In this document: positions 1-10,940 of the stretch, one piece after another | How positions within the stretch are numbered: the stretch's first letter is position 1 | Layout of the letters: each line of letters starts with the position of its first letter | Assembly: GCF_001659605.2 (NCBI RefSeq) | Contig: NC_035172.2 | Coordinates: forward strand, 32,849,342-32,913,341 | Direction: 5' to 3' | DNA length: 64,000 nucleotides | Origin: Manihot esculenta | Lineage: Eukaryota; Streptophyta; Magnoliopsida; Malpighiales; Euphorbiaceae | Program-made: the position numbers and the translations under genes | The notes under the pieces: generated by a model | Told to the model about the DNA's origin: nothing | The model's database searches: none | What the model saw: only the letters and a program-made list of their open reading frames with translations

Positions 1-514
1 CAACATTGTTGTTAAGACTTAGCGAGCAGTCTGCCTTGAACAACCTTTTTGTCTTTTGTATTTTTTATTTTTTTTTTCCAATTCATTAGTAGCTAGAATC
101 CAGGATATTATTAATTCAAATAAGTTCCTGGCTTTTTTTATTTATAGGAAATTCCAAAGTGATAGCTAATTAAATATTTGCTCTCAAGAGTTTTTACAAT
201 AATTTTGTTTTTTTATTAAACTAAATTTTACAATAAACTCTAATTTACTGGTGAAGACAATAAAATAAATTAAAAGCAAAAAATTTGGCTCTCTTTCGTA
301 AAGCATAAAAATTATCATTGAACGTTTTTTAGTTGAATATATAATTTGATTTTTGATTTTTATTTAAAAAATTAATTGACACAAATTTCTTTTATCAAAG
401 AAAATTATGTAGAGTTAAAAGGATCATTAGAAAAGCTGGTGCAATCTTTGTTAATGAAATGAAGCAAACTTGCTAATATTTTAAGTGGCTCCACTTTGTA
501 TCATACGAATAGTT

Positions 515-650
515 CTTTCATCGCAGTTTCACGAACTCTATATAATTTTTCTGATCTTGCAGGTTTTTCTAATTTAGGTGATTCTGATACCAATTGAAAT
601 TCAAATTGATCCAAATAACTTTTTGAAGTTACTTTTCATCTAGCGCAAAA
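515..650 (-). repeat. TRIM-like LTR remnant
   Basis: The stretch contains a degenerate version of the words seen in the TRIM at 14369-15220: a run like tataatttttctga, then TCTGATACCAATTG, then a degenerate version of CCAAATAACTTTT. TCTGATACCA is the reverse complement of most of a primer binding site for initiator tRNA-Met, so the element would lie on the minus strand. No target-site duplication was identified. Confidence 0.4.
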
Positions 651-749
651 TAATTAATCCAAGTTATTGAGTAGTATTAAATCAGGATTTATATATTACT
701 AATTGAATTGATAATTTACTGATATGAAATATTTTTTCACATCACGCAC

Positions 750-869
750 CTGAATATCTGCATTTAGCGTATCAATAACTTCTAAATTGTCACTTTCAAC
801 TACCACCATTTTGAAGCCATATTATTTGATAGCCAAGATCCCATATAGGATAGCTTTTAGCTCAATACT
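750..869 (-). pseudogene. RNase H-like (RVT_3) fragment, probably from a LINE
   Basis: Read on the minus strand, this segment gives SIELKAILYGILAIK, a TAA stop, then YGFKMVVVESDNLEVIDTLN. That is the pattern of the plant RVT_3 RNase H-like domain, with an acidic residue in the first helix and an E-S-D strand. Only about 40 residues are visible, with an internal stop, so it is a dead fragment. LINE origin is inferred because these domains commonly end plant L1-type elements; no poly(A) tail is visible here. Confidence 0.5.
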
Positions 870-1092
870 GATAACTGAAACTATACCAAAACCAAATAAT
901 TATTTAATCAATAACTTCTAATTTTTTTTATTATTAACTTTTAACACATTTAAAAGCATAACCGTTTGATCACTAAGTATATATATACTTTAAATGCGCT
1001 TCAAATTTTCAAGAGTTAAGCAATTACATTTTGTAATTGAATAATTATAATTTATAAAATTTAAATATTAAACGGTTAGTGTCAAAAGATTA

Positions 1093-1515
1093 TGATATGG
1101 AGTAATTAGTTTTGGACTTTACGGTAGACTTGGACCAAGTCTAACTTTTGCTGCCGACGTCCGATAGAGATCCACGATAATTTTTTGAAAAGAAAATTTC
1201 GAGACGCACGACTTTTAAAAGTGTGACGAGTGCCGAAGGCCTATCACAAAATTCGATATGAAAATTTCATCATTTAAGGGTCAATTTTGCATTTTAGTTT
1301 TTTTTTTTTGGATATTTTAGATATTTTCATAATTTTACATATTAGGATTTTATTTTTATTATAAATAGCCTCCCTTGGATATCAGAAACTCACTTTTCAA
1401 TTTTTGAGAAATTTCAATAAGACTTTTCGTTTTTTAGCCTATATTTTCTCTTATATCGTTTTAGGCAAACGATATTAATTAAAACTCCTAGATGAATATA
1501 ATTAGTTCTTTATCA
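1093..1515 (+). mobile_element. Solo LTR, same family as the 37993-40351 element
   Basis: The segment starts TGATATGG and ends TTTATCA. It shares blocks with the LTRs at 37993-38500, including the phrase around TTTACGGTAGA and the AATAGCCTCCCTTGG block. It is flanked by GATTA (1088-1092) and GGTTA (1516-1520), a 5-bp target duplication with one change. The duplicated block at 11359 reads straight through as AAAAGGTTATTAA, which is the empty site, so the ends are well defined. It is more diverged than the 37993 element. Confidence 0.85.
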
Positions 1516-1577
1516 GGTTATTAACATTAAAAAGTTATTGTGTTAATTGATTTTTTTTATAAAAATCAGCACTAAAA

Positions 1578-3818
1578 TGTAATACTCGGCTAGACTCCGG
1601 TATCGAAATTCTTACCGTCCGGTGGAATCCTGGATGTCGGAAACCTCTAGAAGGGCAAAATCATGTTTTTATAAAATGTTTTAATGTATTTCATGATTTT
1701 AAGTAAGATGAAAATTGATTTTTGAATGAAAAAGACCAAGGAGGCATTTCCAGGTTCGGCCGCCGAACGTGGGATAGTTTAGGAGGGCAAGTTAGGCTTC
1801 CGAAAGTGGCCAAGGTTAGGCCGCCGAACCTCATGTTCGGCCGCCGAACTTGCATGAGTTTTGGAGGCACCTTAGGCTGCCGAAAGGTGGTCTGGCAGCC
1901 CCTATAAAAAGGGCTCCATGGCCGAAATGGGCGAGCTTTCTCCCCATTTTCGGCCAACGGTGAGTCCATGCTCTCCCATGGTTGATTTTTGATGTTTTCC
2001 TTTGATCTTTCAAGTTTTAACAAGCTTTATCTTGGTTTGAAGATATTTGAGCAAGTTTTGGAGCTTGGAGACCAAAGAGTTGAGATCTCCCCCATCTCCA
2101 AGTTAGGATCGTTTCTCCTCTAGATCTTCAAGAGGTAAGCTTCGATCCTACTATTCTTATATGTTTTAAATGAGTTTTATGAAGATTTATGGGGTAGAAA
2201 TGCATGTTTAGGTTTTATTTGAGTTATGGGTTTATGTTGAGTTTTGAGCAATGTGGGTTGTTTATGTACGTTTGATGTGTTGTAGTTGGGGTTTAGTATA
2301 GTTTGAAGCCCCTAGGAGCTTATGTATGTGTGTATGCATGCTTTGGAAGTGGTTTGGTTGAGTTGTGTAGTTTGAGAGGCATTTGTGCATGTAGGAGGCT
2401 GAGTTCTACCCTTTGGAGGAACTCAGGTTCGGCAGCCGAAACTGCCTGTGGAGGCAAGCCTTTGGCTGCCGAAACCTGCCCCCAAAAGCTGGACTTTCGG
2501 CTCTGGAAGGGAGTTTCGGCCGCCGAAGGTGCCGCCGAACATGCATGAGTTTCGTCTCTGGAGGGAACCTTCGGCCGCCGAAAGTGCCGCCGAAGGTGCA
2601 TGACTTTCAGCTCTGAAGGGACTTTCGGCCGCCGAACCTGCTGCCGAAAGTGCCCTGTTCAGCCCTCCTTTGCATGATTCCTATGATTGTTTTAAGGTGT
2701 TTTGGGGGGTTTGTGGGGAATATTTTAGAGTCATGTTCATGTATGTTTGGTTCCTCATTTGAGTCCACCTGTATAGGTTGTTCGGACCCGAGGAACCGAG
2801 GACCCCAGCAGTGAGTCAGCTGCTTCAGTGTCTTGTCAGAGCTAGCCAGAGGTGAGTAGAATGACTCTTTATGATTCAAAGTAAATAATGAAAGTTTTAG
2901 CATGACTCACGCATCATGAATGCCATGAGATATATTAGGGTGCTTGCATTAGAACTCACGAATATGTTGCATTGCATATTATGTTGTTGATGTGGATGAA
3001 TGTTGAATGATACATTAGCCCTCAGATGTTATGACATGATATAATGATGATAGGATATGAAAGTCCAGGCGTGTCTGCACTACGCCCCTGACACTATGTA
3101 AGAGAAAGTCCGGGCGTGCCTGCACTACGCCCCCGGCACGATTGGATATGTATGCTATGGAAGTCTAGGTGTGCCTGCACTACGCCCCTGGCATGATTAG
3201 ACTGTGTAGAGGGCAAAATGGTGACAAGTTCATCCTTGATGTGATTTGTCTGTGATGTGATGCATTCCATGAAAGCATGAATTTTAAATATGATGTTTTA
3301 TTATTCTGCTCACTAGGCTCTAGTAGCTCACCCCTTTCCCTTAATCCCCCAGGTTTGCAGGTACGGGATAGATCAGGAAGTCCTCAAGAGTAAAGCTATG
3401 TTTATGTAATAGTTAGATGTGGATATGATGAATTGTAAAGTATTGAATAGTCATGTAATAATGATATTGAGGATTAGAATTGTGCTTGACCCTATATGTA
3501 TGGTTATCCCTTTTTGAGTACATGATCGTTTAATGAAATGAATTATTGATGTTTATGTAAACCAGGCTTTATGCATTTATGTTACCCCATTGGAGCATTT
3601 GATGAGAACTCCAGTGTGTGGTTTATGTTTATGAGTTGTGCATGCACAGGTTAAGTTTGATGAATGAAAGGAAAAAGTTTAAATTTTTATGTATATGTTG
3701 ATCATGTATGGGATTAAACAGGTGTACAGGTTGTATGTCAGGCTTGCTACGGGTCCCGGCGGCTTTAAGCCGATCTGGATCCTAGCGCCGGTAGCGGTTC
3801 GATTTCCGGATCGTTACA
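1578..3818 (+). mobile_element. Solo LTR with TTCGGCCGCCGAA palindromes, copy 1
   Basis: This 2,241-bp unit begins TGTAATACTCGG and ends GATCGTTACA, with perfect 5-bp TAAAA duplications at 1573-1577 and 3819-3823. The paralogous sequence near 11445 is the empty site (CACTAAAATATATAT). Two related copies lie at 16886-17775 and 22580-24912. A TATA box (CTATAAAAAGG, about 1901) supports plus orientation. It carries several TTCGGCCGCCGAA near-palindromes and three about 60-bp repeats at 3060-3205. There is no internal coding region, so it is a solo LTR; the parent family is not identified from sequence alone. Confidence 0.85.
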
Positions 3819-4683
3819 TAAAATATATATTTGTCCAATTTTTGAATACAAAATTTGATAGAATGAAAAATTTTTGTGTTAATTTATATGAATCATAAAA
3901 AAAATTCTTAAGCGGGTAATCATATAACCAAAAACATGAAAATAGATTTTATCTAATTTTTTCATGAAGATTCACTTATTTATATCTTGATTCACAGTAA
4001 ATTGAATCTAAATAATGTTTTCATGTATAGTATATTTATTTATATTTTAATTTATAGTACATTGAATTTAAATAATTTTTTTTCGTATATATTATGTTTG
4101 ACCTCTATATATAAATCATAATTTTTTTTAAAAAAATGAATCATCATGTAACCAAGATATATAAACGAAGATTCTATTTAATTTTTTCATAAAAGACTCA
4201 CATATCCAATATCTTGAGTCATAGCAAACTGAGTTTAGGCAAAACTGACGTATATATTAAAATTTAACATATTTATATTTAACATTGATGATAATTAGGC
4301 TTTATAGACAAGAAAAATTCAGCAAGCTAGCTTTTCTCGGCCTATTTCATAATATCCATATTGACGATGAGCCCACGCATAGTTAAAAACATAAACATAG
4401 CCGAAGGAGACACCATCTCCTAAAATTTATAAATTAGAAAAAAAAAAAATTAAGAATGAGAAAATAGGTCCGCAGCTTCGTACAGAAACCTAATTGTCTC
4501 CGTCTTAATTAATTCTCAGCGGAGCAATGATCAGGCAAGAATTGCAAAACCTTCTTGGAATCTCATCGTCACCTCTTGTAATTCCTAGAAAATCACCAAA
4601 ACTATTTTTTACAATATTGATCGAAGGGTGTCACTTTGATAATCTTCCTCCTCCATTTCTCTTCCACATCTCTCTCTCTCACC
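3819..4683 (+). promoter_or_regulatory. Upstream region of the lectin receptor kinase
   Basis: This is AT-rich non-coding DNA directly upstream of the kinase start. The part to about 4388 recurs at 11441-11950, so it belongs to the duplicated block rather than being kinase-specific. A TATA-like word (TTATAAATTAG) lies near 4425, about 260 bases before the chosen start. A CT-rich stretch (TCTCTCTCTCACC) immediately precedes the ATG at 4684, as in many plant 5' leaders. The promoter assignment rests on position only. Confidence 0.35.
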
Positions 4684-6639
4684 ATGGCCACCTCTTATCA
4701 CAACATAAAAACGTCACCCTTTTACTCCTACTTCCTGTTCATCCTCCTCCTGCCCTTTACTAATCCAATATCCTTTGAAATAACGCACTTTGATCCCAAC
4801 GACACCAGCATAATTTACGAGGGAGGTGCAGTGCCTACCGCTGGAAATGTTGAATTTACGAACGTCGATTTCATGTGCCAAGTTGGTCGAGCCACTTATG
4901 TTGAGAAGGTGCCTATCTGGAATTCCAAAACTAAACAGCTCTCTGATTTCACTACCCATTTCTCTTTTTTCATTGACATCCAAGGTCGTAACCAGTATGG
5001 ATCTGGGCTGGCTTTCTTCCTTGCTCCTGTTGGATCTCACATTCCACTCAATTCAGCAGGAGGTTTCTTTGGGCTGTACAATTTTAGCAACATTTATTCC
5101 TATGAGAGTCAGATTGTTCATATTGAATTTGATTCTTACTTCAACCGTGAATGGGATCCTCTGTTCCTCCACGTCGGGATTAACAACAACTCACTTCAAT
5201 CTGCCGCTGTTACCCGTTGGAATGCTAGGTTCCACACTGGAGATCCTGCTGATGTGTGGATCACTTACAATGCTACAACCAAGAATCTCAGCTTGTCATG
5301 GAAATATCAAACTACTTCTCTTCCTGAAGAGAACACCAGCCTTTCACTTATTATCGATCTCACTACTGTTCTTCCTGAGTGGGTCGCCATTGGATTTTCC
5401 GCTAGCACAAGTAATCGAATCGAGCGGCATGTACTTCAATCCTGGAAGTTCAATTCAACTTTGGAGATGCATGAAGAAAAGGAAAATAATAGTAAAAAGA
5501 TTATTCTGACAACGAGTTTATCAGTTACAGGAGGTTTTCTGTTGGTTGCAGTGGGAGCTTTCCTCGTTTTCTGGATGAGGAAGAAGAAGAGAGAAAAAAC
5601 AAAAGAGAAAATGAAATTAATATTAATGAACGATGAGATTGAAAGCGTAGCTGGTCCAAGAAGATATTCTTATGAAGATCTTGTTTTAGCTACCAACAAC
5701 TTTTCAAGGGAGAGGAGGTTGGGTCGGGGAGGATTTGGAGCTGTTTACAAAGGATACAATATCCATTCAGGAAAGGCTTTTGCAGTGAAGAAAATAACAA
5801 AGCGTTCAAATATAGACGTGAGAAATGAGTACATGGCAGAGGTGAAGATCATTAGCCAGTTGAGGCATCGAAACCTGGTACCTATCACAGGTTGGTGTCA
5901 TGAAAAAGGTGAATTCCTTCTTGTCTATGAGTTCATGCCCAATGGTAGTCTTGATTCTCACCTCTTCAAGAAGAAGATTCCTCTCACTTGGACTGCGAGA
6001 TATAGAATAGCTCTTGGATTAGCTAATGCTTTGCTCTACCTTCATGAAGGGCCAGAAAGGTGTGTTCTCCATCGCGATATCAAGGCAAGCAATATAATGC
6101 TGGATTCAAATGTGGAAGCCAGGCTTGGTGATTTTGGACTAGCTCTATTCATGGAGCCTGATTTAGGGCCAGAGACGAGAGGGTTGGCAGGCACTAATGG
6201 CTACATGGCTCCAGAATATATACGCACACGCAGGGCTAGTAAGGAGTCGGATGTTTACAGTTTTGGGTTGGTTGCTTTAGAGATTGTTACTGGACGAATG
6301 GCGGTAGATCCCATTGGGGAGGAAGATGAAGCCATCACTTTAGTAAGATGGGTTTGGGATCTCTATGAAACTGGGGAACTAAACAAAGCAGTTGATGGGA
6401 TACTTACAGATTTTGATGAGACACAAGTCAAGTGTTTGTTGATTGTGGGGCTGTGGTGTGCGTATCCTGACAAAAATAAGAGGCCTTCAATAATGCAGGC
6501 AATTCAAGTCCTTGAGTTTAAAGCCGAGTTGCCAAATCTTCGAGCGATGAACACTGATTCTGAAACTAATGCAGCGAGGCCATCGATTAGTTTTGGTGAA
6601 CCTGCTATGTCGCATTCAAGTTTTGGAGTCGGTCGTTAA
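4684..6639 (+). CDS. L-type lectin-domain receptor kinase (LecRK-IX-like)
   Basis: This is a 651-aa plasma-membrane receptor kinase in one intronless exon, as is usual for L-type LecRKs. The order is: signal peptide (about 1-30), legume-lectin domain (about 31-257, with HIEFDSYFNREWDP and HVGIN typical of the metal/sugar site), membrane helix (about 273-297) followed by a basic stop-transfer stretch, and Ser/Thr kinase (about 346-616). The kinase keeps the glycine loop GRGGFG (347-352), Lys369, HRD (463-465) and DFG (483-485), so it should be active. The frame is open from 4636, but ATG 4684 has the better context (ACCATGG) and starts a clean signal peptide. In family terms it would sense extracellular cues and signal in defence; the clade IX placement is my inference. 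The copy of this locus in block B has been deleted. Confidence 0.93.
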   Translation: MATSYHNIKTSPFYSYFLFILLLPFTNPISFEITHFDPNDTSIIYEGGAVPTAGNVEFTNVDFMCQVGRATYVEKVPIWNSKTKQLSDFTTHFSFFIDIQGRNQYGSGLAFFLAPVGSHIPLNSAGGFFGLYNFSNIYSYESQIVHIEFDSYFNREWDPLFLHVGINNNSLQSAAVTRWNARFHTGDPADVWITYNATTKNLSLSWKYQTTSLPEENTSLSLIIDLTTVLPEWVAIGFSASTSNRIERHVLQSWKFNSTLEMHEEKENNSKKIILTTSLSVTGGFLLVAVGAFLVFWMRKKKREKTKEKMKLILMNDEIESVAGPRRYSYEDLVLATNNFSRERRLGRGGFGAVYKGYNIHSGKAFAVKKITKRSNIDVRNEYMAEVKIISQLRHRNLVPITGWCHEKGEFLLVYEFMPNGSLDSHLFKKKIPLTWTARYRIALGLANALLYLHEGPERCVLHRDIKASNIMLDSNVEARLGDFGLALFMEPDLGPETRGLAGTNGYMAPEYIRTRRASKESDVYSFGLVALEIVTGRMAVDPIGEEDEAITLVRWVWDLYETGELNKAVDGILTDFDETQVKCLLIVGLWCAYPDKNKRPSIMQAIQVLEFKAELPNLRAMNTDSETNAARPSISFGEPAMSHSSFGVGR

Positions 6640-7633
6640 GCAGGCAGTCGTTTCCTTCTTGTTTTTCATTTTGAATCTTTGATGCATTTGTTCATTACCA
6701 CTATTCCTTATATATCTCAAGCCTTATAATTTTTGTTGTTTACAATTGTTTTTGGTAATAATACTAGTTTTGTATTTTTAATAAGTAATTCTTACAAGCA
6801 TCCTATTTATACACCCTATTAATAAAAACATTGCATTTACATTTTCGCTTACTGTTTTTATATATCAACTTATTTATCTTTCTTATTGATCAATTTCTAA
6901 AAATATCGTAAATTAAAATTAAATACCGTTAAGAATTATAACTTAATTAGTTTTCTTTCACACATGAAACATTCTTTGATTTTATTTTCCCTTATTACTA
7001 TAGAATACAACTGCCAACAATATCTCAAAGAATTGACCTAAAGAAAGAGATAACAGGACATGGAAAATCTCACCATCCCGAACAAAACTAACCCCAACCT
7101 AGCTATTTACATGCTAAGAAAAAAACGTGAAAAAACCTGGATACAATAGATAAATAAGGCTAAGAATATAACCAGCACGCATCAATAAGGATGCAACAAA
7201 ACTTCCTAAAAGCAGCTATAGAACTGTACCAAAGATTCCTCGAAACAAAGAAAAAACAAAACAAAGAACAAACAGCGAACTATTAAAATCAAAGCAAAAC
7301 CCAGGCATTCGAAAACAGCAGCAACAAATGGATTGAAGCCTCCACAAAACAGTAGCTAAGAAGCATTGGAGCAGATACAGAAAAGCATAAAACAACAGAC
7401 CATCAACATGGAAAACATCAGGCTACAATCATGATATAAACACCTTTGTTTGGCAATACATCCGCTATTCCTATCTAAAAAATCCAAATCAGAAACATAC
7501 ATAAAAACTTCCTTAAATATTTATTATTATTATTGGATAAGGGGTAGCAAATTCAAACCCTAATCAAAGGAAAGAAAAATATCGAAAATCTTACCCCTTT
7601 AATTGCCATTAGTATAAACATAAAAGTAATTTT
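6640..7633. other. 3' flank of the kinase and of GLR copy A; no gene
   Basis: The plus-strand side begins with the kinase 3' UTR; an AATAAAAA word near 6820 could serve as a polyadenylation signal. From 7283 onward the sequence is repeated almost exactly at 11945-12308, so it is the 3' flank or UTR of the minus-strand GLR exons. No convincing open frame was seen. Confidence 0.55.
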
Positions 7634-8719
7634 CTATGGTGAGTTAGGGGGGATTGTAGCTGTCGTTTCATTCTGATTGTCCTGATATCTAGCAACAACC
7701 TCAGCTCCTTGGGAAGGGATCCTGGAAAGATTATGTGTATGGTCATCAAAATTATGATCAGGTGAAGCTCCAACACTTGTAGCTGCAGGACTTGTTGTGG
7801 GATGAACTCTAGAATCATGATGAACAGAGGGATCTTTCTGGTCAAAATGCTTTGCCAACTCAAGAATTCTTAACCAAAAAGATATTCCTTCTGGGTGGTG
7901 GGTGGTGTTTGAAATAGGCCAATGAAACCAAATGAACTTCATGATATGAATCAATAGAGAAAAAATGGAAGCAAGTCCTGTGATGATGAACAAGCCCCCA
8001 AAGCTGGTCACACTAAGACTACCTGAAGAGTTTGGGGCAATTTGATCATCACATGCATTCTCGTCAGGAAAGTTACTCCGCTCTATTCTGTCCATTTTAC
8101 CTTTGTCTTGAGTCACAATCAAGATTGCTCTTGAAATATTTGACACTAATGGGGACCCAAGTGGAAAGGCCTAACACAGAAAAAACAGTGATTCAATTAT
8201 AATGGTATCCAGTACGTTGTTTTATAAATCTCCCCTTCTTTTTAAGACGGTGAATAAAACTATAATATACGAAAATATGAGCATAGTTGGAGCTAGAGAG
8301 AAGACTTACAAAGCCAAATCCATCTGTTTTGTAGGTTGGCCCCACCATTTGGAATTTGGAGCAAAATTTGGCCAAAAAGAGTTTGATGTAAGGAATTTCA
8401 TAAAAAATAGCAGCAACACCACCATTGTGGATTCCAAGAGACAATGCTTCAGCATAATCTTCTGGGGTGCTATAATTTTTCAACTTGGACTCACTGAAGT
8501 TCAGCTGTTTTATTAAGAAATCCTTCACAAAAGAATTGCTTTGGTATCCTACAAAATGACCATTCCTTTGAATCTCTTTAACATCAGCAAAGGTAGGCTG
8601 CATTCTCTTCACTGTTAACATTGAAGCTAAACTAGCAGTGTAGCTTTGGGATATGATTAGCACCACAAAAAACCATATGATCACAACAAATCTTGTCCAG
8701 CTGCCCAACAACTTCTCCC
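7634..8719 (-). pseudogene. GLR 3' fragment, copy A (exons 4-5 only)
   Basis: This is a truncated duplicate of the last two exons of the GLR gene, offset by 4,675 bases from 12309-13394. Exon 4 (8719-8310) carries the third membrane helix and the channel-gate motif SYTASLASMLTV. Exon 5 (8170-7634) carries the end of the ligand-binding S2 lobe, the last helix and the tail. The 139-bp intron keeps GT-AG. No exons 1-3 are attached: upstream on the minus strand it runs into the 5' end of a Tat element and a LINE fragment. The otherwise conserved AAIFDEIPY of copy B reads AAIFYEIPY here, and ILNVTQ has become ILIVTQ, as expected if constraint is relaxed. Confidence 0.85.
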
Positions 8720-8775
8720 CTATCACCCGTCATCAAATATTTTTTCCAAGGAATAAAATTTCGTCAAAATCAAAT

Positions 8776-8997
8776 CACTACAACAAATACAAGAATTAAC
8801 GGCAAAAAATTTATAAGAATATTAATTACTATTAAATTAATTAATATATAAAAATAATTCAAATAATTATATCACCAAAAATCATGGTGGCATTAATAAA
8901 AAATTTTTTTAGTAACCATATTTGTTATTACTAATAATTATTCTTTTAAGAGTAATTATAATTTTGTTACAAAATGACTATGATCACAATTTTGCAG
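8776..8997 (+). mobile_element. CACTA-like MITE, left part (copy A)
   Basis: The segment starts CACTACAACAAATAC within GLR intron sequence and is cut at 8997 by the Tat LTR. It is the duplicate of 13451-13672; see that entry for the matching right end. Confidence 0.5.
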
Positions 8998-10940
8998 TGA
9001 TGATTAATGGGTCTCGGACCGCCAAGCCTGCTACAGTCCAAATCAAAAAGGGTCTAGGCCAATCCAATACAGGCTCACAGCGCATATGGTCTAAGCCTAT
9101 GGACCAAATAAGGTTCAAAGGAGTTCAGGGCAAATGAATTTGACTAATTATCAACGACCGCATGAGAACAAAGCCTGCAATAATAGGGATCCTGTCCAAA
9201 AAGGCCAAGAAGAATTAAATAGTCGCCTGACGAGAATCAATATCTCATACTCATGAACATGTTGTCCGCATGAAGGTGGCAGACAGGTAAGAGTGTAGTA
9301 CGGAGAAGGCACACCCGAAAAAGACAAAAAGAAATAGAAATAAAAAGGGGAATGATCAAACAACAAGGGAGCTCATTAAAAAAAATGCACCTAATCCCAA
9401 AACCATTTTAGATTTCAATCATCAATTGGCGTCGTTTGTGGAAAACAAAAGAGCAGTTGTTGATGGAGCTCAGAGCCAAGGATAATGTCAGTCCAATGTT
9501 GCCGACCACGTTACCATTTGTCAAGAAGGTCCAATTCAAGACTATACCAAAGAAGTTCATGATGTCGGCCTCCTCACCATTTGTCAAGAGGGTCCAATTC
9601 GAGATTATACCAAAAAAGTTTATGATGTCGACATTGGCTATATATGATGGAGCAGAAAAACTACGGGATCACGTGTTGAATTACAAGACCTTTTATAACA
9701 GTCCGGCCCAAACTGACCCAAATAACTTTTGGACCCATTTTTCACTTGGTCCAAAATCGTTAACCTAAATTATTTAGTAATTTTATACTAACTATTATAT
9801 TCAATTTTGTTATTCCGTAATTTGCCGATGTAGGATGTGATAATTCTCCCTTACTCAATTTTGCAATGTCCTTGTTGTGATCTAGTTGTGCTGAATTGAG
9901 TACAATTGATATGCTAAGATCGGACCCCCAGGTATTATGGTTCGCTAGTGACTCGGGCGTGTCCACCTCGTTTCACACGGGTAGCCCTTTTCTCACAAGC
10001 CCACTAGCTCCGTATAATTTTTCTGACCAAGGGTGGCTCTGATACCAATTATAACAGTCCGACCCAAACTGACCCAAATAACTTTTGGACCTATTTTTTA
10101 CTTGATCCAAAATGGTTAACCCAAGCTATTTAGTAGTGTATAGCTTAGCTAATATATGGGAATCATCCCACAAGCAAAGTGGGCTCCACAACTCTCCACT
10201 AAATTCAGCAATGTTCCCGTTGTGATCTTGCTACGCTGAATTGGATACAATTGCTATGCCAGGACTAGACTCTCGGATATTATGGTTCACTAATGCCTCG
10301 GGCGGCTCCACCTCGTTCTGTACGAGTAGCCCTTTCCTCGCAGGCCCACTAGCTCTGCATAATTTTTTGACCTAGTGTGGCTCTTATACCAATTGAAACA
10401 TTTCGATCCAAACTAACCTAAATAACTTTTGGATTCATTTTTCACTTGGCCCAAAATGGTTAACCCAAGTTATTTAGTAGTTTCGTACTAGCTATTATAT
10501 TCAATTTCATTATTCTGTAATTTACTGTTGTGGGACGTGATACCTTTATGGAGTTGCAAACGCACTCTGATGCTTTGATGTGCAAAGTCTTCCCCACGAC
10601 CTTGACAGGACCAGCTAGACATGGTTTAATAGCCTAAAACTAGGAAGTATAAGGAACTTTGTCAATCTAACCAATGTATTCATCAGTAGGTTTATTACCG
10701 GAGTCCCAGCAAGAAAGAAGACAAGTTACCTGAAAATAGTTAAACAAAGGAGAAACGAGTTCTTGAGAGAGTATGTAGCCAGATTCAACTTGGAGGTTTT
10801 GCAGATACCCGAACCAGACGAAGCAAGAGCGGTAAAGGCCATATAAAGGGGAATGACCTCTTTAGAATTCTTCGGGTCCTTATGCCGAAAGCCACCAAAC
10901 ACCTTATCAGAACTAATGAAGAGAGTTGAAAAATATATAA
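8998..10940 (+). mobile_element. 5' end of Tat element, copy A (LTR plus broken gag)
   Basis: The 5' LTR (8998-9424) starts TGATGATTAATGGG and ends TCAATCATCA. It is followed by ATTGGCGTCG, the usual Tat primer-site context. The gag start region (9436-9693) is interrupted by a TRIM and resumes at about 10548 with several stops. It matches 13673-15615 nearly base for base, then stops abruptly at 10940, where LINE sequence begins. It is therefore a duplicated piece, not an independent insertion. Confidence 0.85.
9694..10542 (-). mobile_element. Tandem TRIM insertion in gag, copy A
   Basis: This is the duplicate of 14369-15220, flanked by the same CCTTT target duplication. Its presence in both blocks shows that the TRIM inserted before the tandem duplication. 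Confidence 0.7.

Larger units (their letters stand above)
1..1092. other. AT-rich spacer with decayed transposon scraps
   Basis: No open frame of convincing length or known domain runs through this stretch. It is strongly AT-rich. Two remnants are recognisable and listed separately: a TRIM-like scrap and a minus-strand RNase H-like scrap. The last 32 bases (from 1061) begin a block that recurs at 11359. Confidence 0.6.

Noticed and set aside
1691..2616. Several open frames over the first palindrome-rich solo LTR
   Set aside because: GC-rich LTR sequence gives chance frames on both strands; similar frames over copies 2 and 3 are not conserved in length or phase.
7609..8726. Calling GLR copy A a second functional gene
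   Set aside because: It lacks exons 1-3, the signal peptide, the amino-terminal domain and the pore, and it runs into retrotransposon and LINE sequence upstream.
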